NCBI GenBank assembly: GCA_025352185.1
Contig: JANXTV010000145.1
Span: 1-5,085 of the forward strand
Reading direction: 5' to 3'
Source: Oligoflexia bacterium
GTDB taxonomy: Bacteria > Bdellovibrionota > UBA1018
DNA length: 5,085 nt
Shown here: piece by piece, positions 1 to 5,085 of the stretch
Layout of the letters: every line of letters begins with the position of its first letter
Position numbering within the stretch: the first letter of the stretch is position 1
Position numbers and translations under genes: made by a program
The notes under the pieces: generated by a model
What the model saw: only the letters and a program-made list of their open reading frames with translations
Told to the model about the DNA's origin: nothing
The model's database searches: none

Positions 1-742
1 TCTGAATCCCTTTTTTTATCGTTTCGTAAGCGTAGTGAAGGATCGTACGGGGCTCCGCTTCGGTGACGTAAAGAATCGTTCGGGACGCCTCCGGCTGGGG
101 AAGGACGAGTGCATTTACAATCTCGGCGCCCGGATAGATCGAAGAGTCGAGGGTCCGGATTTCTCCGTCCGGTCCCATCAAGATCGTCACGGTGCCTCCG
201 GGAAAAATCGGAACTCCTCCGCGTGACTGATTAAACGTCACCTGACCGGTCGACTCTCCCGGTGTCACGAGCGGTTCACCAAACTCCATACCTGCCGAAA
301 TCCCGAGGAGCGCTCGAGCGTCGTCGAGGATCTCCCGAGCGCGGGCAACGAGATCGCCGGTATGCGAAGGGCGAAAGCTCTTCACCTTTTGGTGAGGAGC
401 GAGGTCGTCTCCGCGTACGCCCGTTCCCTCAAGGCGAATCACGCGCCCTCCCGTAGCAACGACACCAATTTTTTCGCCGTATTTATTTAAGAACGATTCA
501 CGGTTAAGCGGTTCAGATGGGGTGGCGCTCGGATGGGGAGCCTTTACTTCGGTCGAAGGATTTCGGGCCTCACTCGACTTCGCGGGATTCGGGGCTTTCG
601 AGGAACGGTTAATCGTTTCGCGAAGTTTTGCTCGGAATTCGGCCGGTGCCGGCTTCACTTCTTCCGAAGGACTATAAAAACCGGCGACGATTGCGACGAC
701 GAATGCAAAAGCGAAAATGATCAGCGCAAGTTTCTGATTCAT
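1..742 (-). CDS. Exported or membrane-anchored protein with FTP (thermolysin/fungalysin propeptide)-like segment, 3' end outside window
   Basis: This frame is open for 247 codons from an ATG at 742 to the left edge, so the C-terminus is missing. Residues 5-22 form one hydrophobic segment (LALIIFAFAFVVAIVAGF), a signal peptide or uncleaved anchor. Residues 23-78 are a Pro/Ser/Ala/Lys-rich linker. After a short FLNKYGEKIGV stretch (84-94), residues about 130-205 resemble the FTP/PepSY-type prodomain of M4 and M36 metallopeptidases. The resemblance lies in a GQVTFNQ strand, then GGVPIF, a TVTIL strand and PDGEIRTLDS (166-200), matching the family pattern of a Gln-containing strand, Gly-Val-Pro-Val-Phe and a 'dG.v' turn. 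The ATG lies 7 bases after the stop of the upstream metallopeptidase gene with no clear Shine-Dalgarno, suggesting translational coupling. A further domain, even a second peptidase, may follow beyond the edge. The FTP call is by eye; the gene itself is secure. Confidence 0.8.
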   Translation of the reverse strand, partial: MNQKLALIIFAFAFVVAIVAGFYSPSEEVKPAPAEFRAKLRETINRSSKAPNPAKSSEARNPSTEVKAPHPSATPSEPLNRESFLNKYGEKIGVVATGGRVIRLEGTGVRGDDLAPHQKVKSFRPSHTGDLVARAREILDDARALLGISAGMEFGEPLVTPGESTGQVTFNQSRGGVPIFPGGTVTILMGPDGEIRTLDSSIYPGAEIVNALVLPQPEASRTILYVTEAEPRTILHYAYETIKKGIQ

Positions 743-749
743 TACACGG

Positions 750-2600
750 TCACTGCAGCGTTACCGGAAAAGTTAACGTCGAAGCCGTGGACGTCTTATT
801 TACGGGGTCGACCACGACGGTAAAATTCACGACGGTTCCCGACGGCGTACCGGCGGCGATTTCGATATAAAGTGCGGTGTCGATATTCACTCCGGTTAAA
901 GTCGAAGAGTTTCCAAAATACCGTACGGTCATTCCCGTATTTTGCGCGGCCGTTCCGTTATTCATTACGCCGACGATATTCGAACCATTAATTTTTGAGT
1001 ACCGGGTAAAGGCCACGGTGTTACTGATATAGCCCGGATTCTGAGTGGCGCCGCTGAATTTTACCCGGGCATCGGAACTCGTCACTTTAATGAGGGGTGC
1101 GGCGGCAGTATTCGCGCTGCTATTCGAAATATCAAACCAGATCGCGCCCTTTTCTCCGGCCTTCAGGCGATTATCGGCGACTCCCACTGCGAGAGATTCG
1201 TAGAAGAAAACTCCCGGTGCCGCGACGGTACCCGCTCCCACGCTCGCCCAGCCGTCGGCTACGAGCGGAATCCCGGTTAGACCCCGCGCTGCGAGTGCGT
1301 TTGCGATCAACGTTTGTTCCGGGCCGGAAAATGTTCCCGCAGTTCCTGCGCCCGCGAGGGTGTTCATGTCGGCGGCGAATTTCGGCATCGTTACCGGGGA
1401 AGGATTCGAAGTGGAGTACTTGGGCAGGCCCTTAATCGTTTCCATGACGAGACAAAGGAGTCGGCGCTTCGTCCCGGGGCCGTCACCCGTGGAAGTTTTT
1501 AGCGCGAGAAACACATCGAAAAGTGCGCCCGTGAAAACGGGGGCCGATTGGTGAATTTCCTCAAACCCAGATGAAGTGGTCCAAACATCCTTCAGGGTGG
1601 CGCTCGCGGCGGGCCCCGCATAGGGCCATCCGAGTCCGTCGGGATAAGCAAAACTCACCCGTCGGGCTGCCGCCGAAAAACCGGTCGACGTTTTACTAAA
1701 GCTCGCGCAAGCCGGATAATCTGGGCTCCAGATCGGACATTTCGCGGCCCCCCGGAGGAGCGTTCCACTCGTAAAAAACTGACCGAGTGCCCAACGGCTG
1801 AAATCCGTATTCTTAAAGGGCGAAACGATTTCTGGATCCGCTTGCATCAGACCCACAAAATCGGAAATCGCCTCGTTCATCGCGCCGGCTTCGTCGTAAC
1901 TCAGTTTATTAAAGTCTTCGGTCGTCGAATACGCCGCCCCGGTCACGCCGTGCTGCATTTCGTGCACAATGACGGCCGAATCGTCCGAAAAAGTGGTGGT
2001 GGCCGAATAGTTAGAAGACTTTCCGAGGCAGACGTAAGGGATAATTGCGCCAGAATTATCCTGCCCGATCGTGTAGTACGCGTTATCTGTAACGTCGCAG
2101 TTCGCGATCATGAGAAACGTGCTCGAGGGATAGAGCGCACCGGACGCGGATAGTTCCGAGCGAAAGTTATTCCCGTGGTAGTACGCCTGGACTTCGTTAA
2201 ACCGTTCGTCGCTATGGGAGTAGCTGAAGGAGTTCGTCGCGCTTCGGGCGCCGTAGTTTTGGACACATTTATCGGTAACGACGTCGACGTAACTTCCCTT
2301 GAGGACGCCGAGTCCGGTTAAATTCGTGAGGGTCGTAGTACTGGTAAAATTTCCGACCGTAGAGGAGCCCGGAGACAGTACCGAATTTCCCGAGTCGACC
2401 ATGGGGTCGAGTTTAAAAATCTTCCCCGTGCCCGTCGTACCGGCCACCGTAGCCGTGGGCGTACCACATTCGCAGTAGGAACCCGAACCACAGGCCGAGT
2501 CCGAAACGGTGTTCTTCGCGCACGCAAAAAGGAGGGCTCCACCCGCAGTCGTCATGAGCGGAAGGAGGAAAAATACTTTAAAGAGGGGGTACCGTTTCAC
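750..2600 (-). CDS. Lipoprotein zinc metallopeptidase, thermolysin/fungalysin fold (M36-like gluzincin)
   Basis: The 616-residue product is a predicted secreted endopeptidase tethered to the envelope. Residues 1-27 are a lipoprotein signal ending in LFAC, with Cys27 as lipid site; Ala at +2 would favour outer-membrane sorting by the E. coli rule. Residues about 55-150 (GKIFKLDP, then DERFNEVQAYYH) resemble the start of an M36 catalytic domain. The active site is H213-E214-M-Q-H217, then NEAISD with third zinc ligand E243 and D247. The 26-residue H217-to-E243 gap equals fungalysin rather than the 20 of thermolysin. EEIHQSAPVFTGALFDV supplies a likely catalytic H350. Residues about 465-616 look like a beta-sandwich domain opening with DNRLKAGEKGAIWFDI. 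About nine further Cys residues could form disulfides. No FTP propeptide is visible. The start is GTG, the only ATG/GTG/TTG after an in-frame TAG that keeps the signal peptide. Confidence 0.93.
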   Translation of the reverse strand: MKRYPLFKVFFLLPLMTTAGGALLFACAKNTVSDSACGSGSYCECGTPTATVAGTTGTGKIFKLDPMVDSGNSVLSPGSSTVGNFTSTTTLTNLTGLGVLKGSYVDVVTDKCVQNYGARSATNSFSYSHSDERFNEVQAYYHGNNFRSELSASGALYPSSTFLMIANCDVTDNAYYTIGQDNSGAIIPYVCLGKSSNYSATTTFSDDSAVIVHEMQHGVTGAAYSTTEDFNKLSYDEAGAMNEAISDFVGLMQADPEIVSPFKNTDFSRWALGQFFTSGTLLRGAAKCPIWSPDYPACASFSKTSTGFSAAARRVSFAYPDGLGWPYAGPAASATLKDVWTTSSGFEEIHQSAPVFTGALFDVFLALKTSTGDGPGTKRRLLCLVMETIKGLPKYSTSNPSPVTMPKFAADMNTLAGAGTAGTFSGPEQTLIANALAARGLTGIPLVADGWASVGAGTVAAPGVFFYESLAVGVADNRLKAGEKGAIWFDISNSSANTAAAPLIKVTSSDARVKFSGATQNPGYISNTVAFTRYSKINGSNIVGVMNNGTAAQNTGMTVRYFGNSSTLTGVNIDTALYIEIAAGTPSGTVVNFTVVVDPVNKTSTASTLTFPVTLQ

Positions 2601-2606
2601 TCCCTC
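2601..2606 (-). promoter_or_regulatory. Ribosome binding site abutting the GTG start of the metallopeptidase
   Basis: On the minus strand GAGGGA directly touches the GTG at 2600, leaving only about 2 bases between the GAGG core and the start codon, shorter than the usual 5-9. No other start codon lies between this GTG and the in-frame TAG upstream, and the next internal ATG (codon 16) would cut the signal peptide. The GTG is therefore kept despite the tight spacing. The purine run may be a weak or fortuitous binding site. Confidence 0.4.
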
Positions 2607-2622
2607 TATTTTAGCGAGAATT

Positions 2623-2652
2623 CGGGCGCCCGTGAAAGGGTCAGATTTGACC
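2623..2652. repeat. Two short inverted repeats in the gap between the TPR-barrel and metallopeptidase genes
   Basis: The 98-base gap holds a perfect 10-base palindrome CGGGCGCCCG (2623-2632) and a 5-bp stem with 4-base loop, GGTCA-GATT-TGACC (2639-2652). On the minus strand the second is preceded by AAAAGCTA and followed only by CTTTC, so it is a poor match to an intrinsic terminator. The palindrome has no T-tract on either side. They could be a weak attenuator, a protein-binding site or chance. I see no convincing promoter in this gap, so whether the metallopeptidase is co-transcribed with the TPR-barrel gene is open. Confidence 0.3.
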
Positions 2653-2698
2653 TAGCTTTTACCCCGACGGACTCGCCAAATGATTGACGAATTTTTTC

Positions 2699-4324
2699 CT
2701 AGAAGCTGTAGCCCACGCCCACGTTCAGGGAAAACTTATTGTAAGAATAGGACGCCGAATCGGATGAGCCGTTCTTCGAATAATCGGCAGACGATACCAG
2801 CGCCCACCGCGGTCCGATTTTTTTGGAAGCCTGAAGGGCGAGCATGACTAGAGTATCGCTGCGATTCGTCGACGAAGTGCCGTAACTCGTCTTATCGATC
2901 GCGAGTACCTGCGTAAAATCGACCTTTCCGAGCTTCATGGAGTTTACGAGCTGAACACCCATGATCGTCGAATCGTATTCGGTCCCTTTCGTCGAAGTCA
3001 GATCGATGTGGGCGACGTAGGTGGGATTAAAAGTCGTGCTCGTCCGTTTATTCTGAGCCGAAAACTTAAAGAGGATCGTGCTGCCCGAGCGCTTCAGAGT
3101 CTCCGAGACGGTATCTTCTCCGGTGTAACTCGTAATGCGATAGCCTGTCTCACCGCTGAAGGTCCACGACTTCGAATAATCCCACTTCGCGTAGGGGGAG
3201 AGCAGGAGAGTATTATCGTAGAGGTGATAGGATTTCGCACCGGTCGCCGCGTCGGCTTGGGTTTGGAAAACGAAGGTTCCCTCCGTCTTTAATCCGAGCG
3301 AAACGGGCGCTAAAGCATCCTTCGTCACGTAGAGAGAAAACGTCGTGTCGGCGAACTCGCCCGAATAGGAACTGCCATTGAAGTTTTTATTTAAATTGAA
3401 TCGAACGCTCGGAACATATTGGAAAGTGCGAAGGGGTGAAGTCGCGTAACCGGCGCCGACCGAGAGGAGAGATTTCACGGTCGATTTTCCGCTCGCGCTC
3501 GTCGTCGTGGTTTCCGAAGGAACGAGGAGAACGTTCGAATCGTAGCCCGTCATGAAAGTAAAACTAGCGAACATCTGGGACTTATCGAAGGGAGCCAGCG
3601 TGGCGTCGGCGGCGGAGCGCACTTGCTCGGCCATTTTTTTCGACTCGGGTTGAACATCTTCTCGATCGATAAATTTTTGGGCCGTCTTTTTCGCGTCGAT
3701 TAAGTGCCCGAATCCGTCGGCGGGGTATCCGAGTTTAAAGTAAACTTGCGCCAGATAGTAGTGGGCCGGAGGCTTTAATTCTTCGACATTCCCCTTCAGG
3801 GTGTCTTTAAAGTTCGATTCCGCCTGATTCCAATTTTCCGTCTGGGACTGAATCAGCCCGAGGTAAAACCGGGAGACCTCTACGTTAAATCCGTTTTTCG
3901 CGGAGTAACTTAAATACTGCTCCGCCTGCTTCCAGTTTTTTTCATTATAACGAATGACACCGAGTTCGAAAGCATAGGGAGCAATCTCTTTCTTATCTTT
4001 CCCCTCCTTCGTCTTCAGCTGGACCAGATCGCGGTAAACATCCGCGGCGCCTTTTTCGTCCTTGAGTGCCTTAAATGTAATCGCCTTTAGCTCGAGGACT
4101 TCTACCGTCTTCGGCGCCTTCTTCTGGATTTCGGAGAGGAGCTTTAAGGCGTTATCGTATTTCTGGGAATTATATTCGAGCACCGCTTCGGCGTAGTCGG
4201 GCTCGAGTTCATTTGCGATCTCGGCGGTCGCGCTCGACATGGGTCCGATAGAACCCACCGTGAGGATGACGAGCAAGGATCGAAGATAGGGAGCCCGTTC
4301 CTTCGAGCTAGAAATCAATTTCAT
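2699..4324 (-). CDS. TPR-containing outer-membrane beta-barrel protein
   Basis: From the ATG at 4324 the product has 541 residues. A basic n-region and hydrophobic core (LRSLLVILTVGSIGP) end in SSATA before EIANE, a signal peptidase I type site at about residues 34-35. Residues about 40-205 are helical tetratricopeptide-type repeats, with recurring patterns such as AVLEYNSQKYDNALKLL, FELGVIRYNEKNWKQAEQYL and YYLAQVYFKLGYPADGFGHL. From about residue 250 to the end the chain switches to alternating amphipathic beta-strands rich in Ser, Thr, Tyr and Gly. It begins FASFTFMTGYDSNV and ends VGVGYSF, a terminal Phe as expected of a BAM-assembled barrel. The layout recalls TPR-barrel exporters such as PgaA, BcsC and Slam, but I cannot assign a substrate. 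A TTG at 4360 would add 12 residues and an overlong n-region; neither start has a strong Shine-Dalgarno. The gene is divergent from the FecR gene. Confidence 0.88.
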   Translation of the reverse strand: MKLISSSKERAPYLRSLLVILTVGSIGPMSSATAEIANELEPDYAEAVLEYNSQKYDNALKLLSEIQKKAPKTVEVLELKAITFKALKDEKGAADVYRDLVQLKTKEGKDKKEIAPYAFELGVIRYNEKNWKQAEQYLSYSAKNGFNVEVSRFYLGLIQSQTENWNQAESNFKDTLKGNVEELKPPAHYYLAQVYFKLGYPADGFGHLIDAKKTAQKFIDREDVQPESKKMAEQVRSAADATLAPFDKSQMFASFTFMTGYDSNVLLVPSETTTTSASGKSTVKSLLSVGAGYATSPLRTFQYVPSVRFNLNKNFNGSSYSGEFADTTFSLYVTKDALAPVSLGLKTEGTFVFQTQADAATGAKSYHLYDNTLLLSPYAKWDYSKSWTFSGETGYRITSYTGEDTVSETLKRSGSTILFKFSAQNKRTSTTFNPTYVAHIDLTSTKGTEYDSTIMGVQLVNSMKLGKVDFTQVLAIDKTSYGTSSTNRSDTLVMLALQASKKIGPRWALVSSADYSKNGSSDSASYSYNKFSLNVGVGYSF

Positions 4325-4407
4325 GAGTCTTAATGCTATCCTGCGTTTAGAGCTTTGCAAATCTTCTCGCGAAACCGACTAAACATTAGACGTCAGTAGA
4401 TGCTTAC

Positions 4408-4437
4408 TTGTGTATTGCGCGTTGCGTCTGGTAAACT
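4408..4437 (+). promoter_or_regulatory. Candidate sigma70-type promoter for the FecR-domain gene
   Basis: TTGTGT at 4408-4413 (three of six matches to the -35 consensus) is followed after an 18-base spacer by TAAACT at 4432-4437 (four of six to the -10). This would place the start site roughly 30 bases before the GTG. The match is weak. Support comes mainly from its position between divergent genes and from the -10 lying inside the dyad at 4430-4443. No comparable candidate stands out for the minus-strand gene. Confidence 0.25.
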
Positions 4438-4443
4438 TTTACC
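4430..4443. promoter_or_regulatory. Perfect dyad in the divergent intergenic region, operator-like
   Basis: GGTAAA-CT-TTTACC is a perfect inverted repeat with 6-base arms and a 2-base centre. It is the clearest symmetric element between the divergent start codons, about 33 bases before the FecR GTG and about 105 bases before the TPR-barrel ATG, and it overlaps the candidate -10 of the FecR gene. The geometry suits binding of a dimeric repressor or activator. No known regulator consensus is recognised, and a dyad of this size could arise by chance. Confidence 0.35.
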
Positions 4444-4463
4444 TACTACTACGGTCTTATCCT

Positions 4464-4469
4464 AAGGAG
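4464..4469 (+). promoter_or_regulatory. Strong Shine-Dalgarno fixing the GTG start of the FecR-domain gene
   Basis: AAGGAG lies 7 bases upstream of the GTG at 4477, an ideal sequence and spacing. It decides this start, since the next in-frame ATG (codon 52) lies well past the signal peptide and inside the FecR domain. Confidence 0.85.
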
Positions 4470-4476
4470 CACGTTT

Positions 4477-5085
4477 GTGAAAAACGACCGAAAAAGTTCT
4501 CAGATCTATTTTGCGTTCACGCTCGCGCTCTTTGCGGCGGGATCCAGCCTGGCTGCCGACGACTATATCGCCCGAGCGGTAAGCGTAACCGGTAAGGTAC
4601 TCGTACGGGGAGATGGCACCGGCACCCAAATGACTTTCTTAAAATCCGGGGACAAACTATTTAAGGGAACGATTTTAAATACGGGGAGTAACGGAGCCGT
4701 AAAACTCCTCATGACGGACCGAACGATCCTGGACCTCGGGCCTTCGTCCCTCTTTAAGGTAAACGATTACCAAGTCCAAGCCGGGAATGTCGGAGATCGT
4801 AAAGTCGACATGTCGCTCGACTACGGTACCGTGCGGGCATCGGTTAACGAGAAAATCAGTTCGAGTAAGGGGAAGTTTACCATTCGAACGAAGGCCGCCA
4901 CCATGGGGGTTCGCGGTACTGAATTCGTGGTGAATGCGGCCCTTCCGGCAAAAGATAGTGCTGGGGTAGCGACGGAACCGCCGAAGACCTCACTCACCGT
5001 GATGCACGGTAAAGTCGAGGTCGCGGATGCGGGTAAACCCTCGGCACCGCCCATCGCGGTAACTCCGGGCTTTCAGTTCGCGAAG
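4477..5085 (+). CDS. Exported FecR-domain protein, 3' end outside window
   Basis: This frame is open from GTG at 4477 to the right edge, giving 203 residues with no stop. Residues 1-26 or 27 are a signal peptide (FAFTLALFAAGSSLAA before DDY). The mature part starts AVSVTGKVLVRG and continues with SGDKLFKGTILNTGSNGAVKLLMTDRTILDLGPSS, then DYGTVRASV and TIRTKAATMGVRGTEFVV (135-152). That order, a GD.l..G..l.TG segment, a beta-rich core, then T.aa.mGVRGTEF, is characteristic of the FecR domain (PF04773). It is followed by a beta-strand TSLTVMHGKVEVAD and an Ala/Pro-rich stretch. There is no transmembrane helix or N-terminal cytoplasmic anti-sigma region as in the iron-citrate FecR, so this is a free-standing exported FecR-type protein whose ligand or partner is unknown. 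It is transcribed divergently from the TPR-barrel gene, suggesting a shared envelope function. More domains may lie beyond the edge. Confidence 0.92.
   Translation, partial: MKNDRKSSQIYFAFTLALFAAGSSLAADDYIARAVSVTGKVLVRGDGTGTQMTFLKSGDKLFKGTILNTGSNGAVKLLMTDRTILDLGPSSLFKVNDYQVQAGNVGDRKVDMSLDYGTVRASVNEKISSSKGKFTIRTKAATMGVRGTEFVVNAALPAKDSAGVATEPPKTSLTVMHGKVEVADAGKPSAPPIAVTPGFQFAK

Noticed and set aside
35..823. Plus-strand frames of 63-96 codons at the left edge
   Set aside because: They overlap the uninterrupted minus-strand frame that has a signal segment and FTP-like motif; the products are Arg-rich and featureless.
1097..1554. Plus-strand open frames of 62-112 codons opposite the metallopeptidase
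   Set aside because: They are antisense to a gene with a clear active site and give Arg/Ser-rich low-complexity products with no recognisable domain or ribosome site.
1842..2153. Plus-strand 103-codon frame opposite the HExxH region
   Set aside because: Arg/Val-rich product typical of the antisense of a coding frame; no ribosome site or family resemblance.
2318..2542. Minus-strand 74-codon frame inside the start of the metallopeptidase gene
   Set aside because: Alternate frame of the same strand, Arg/Pro-rich, no ribosome site; the lipoprotein frame explains the DNA.
2639..2652. Intrinsic terminator for the TPR-barrel gene
   Set aside because: The stem is only 5 bp and lacks a proper T-tract on the minus strand, so it is listed only as an inverted repeat.
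3008..3292. Plus-strand 94-codon frame opposite the barrel region
   Set aside because: Antisense shadow of the beta-barrel coding sequence with no start signal or domain.
4410..4595. Plus-strand 61-codon frame running through the FecR ribosome site and signal peptide
   Set aside because: It conflicts with the strong AAGGAG-GTG start of the FecR gene, and its product has no recognisable feature.
4821..5054. Minus-strand 77-codon frame opposite the FecR gene
   Set aside because: Lies wholly antisense to the FecR domain core, with no ribosome site.

Overview
The window reads as chromosomal DNA from a mid-GC Gram-negative bacterium. All four genes carry export signals, and they include a lipoprotein, a TPR protein ending in an outer-membrane beta-barrel, and a periplasmic or surface FecR-domain protein. 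GTG starts, envelope-rich content and a free-standing FecR protein would fit a Bdellovibrio-like or other delta-proteobacterium-like lineage. That placement is a weak inference: no rRNA or taxonomic marker is present.

Layout: three genes lie on the minus strand and one on the plus strand, diverging from a control region at about 4325-4476. Reading leftward from it, a TPR/beta-barrel outer-membrane protein (4324-2699) is followed after a gap of about 98 bases by a lipoprotein zinc metallopeptidase of the thermolysin/fungalysin fold (2600-750). Seven bases later comes a membrane-anchored or secreted protein with a thermolysin/fungalysin-propeptide (FTP)-like segment, which runs off the left edge (742-1). 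Reading rightward, a FecR-domain protein (4477 onward) has a strong ribosome binding site and runs off the right edge. There is no RNA gene, insertion sequence, CRISPR array or other mobile element that I can support.

The most interesting point is the pairing of the two left-hand genes. The peptidase has a complete M36-like active site (HEMQH, NEAISD with the M36-type 26-residue spacing, and a later catalytic-type His), but its mature chain starts almost directly with the catalytic domain and has no visible FTP propeptide. The next gene, almost touching it, carries an FTP-like segment behind its own signal/anchor. This suggests that the inhibitor/chaperone propeptide, normally fused in cis, may be supplied in trans. 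The other pair, the TPR-barrel and FecR genes, share a divergent control region with a perfect 6-2-6 dyad and may be co-regulated envelope components of unknown role.
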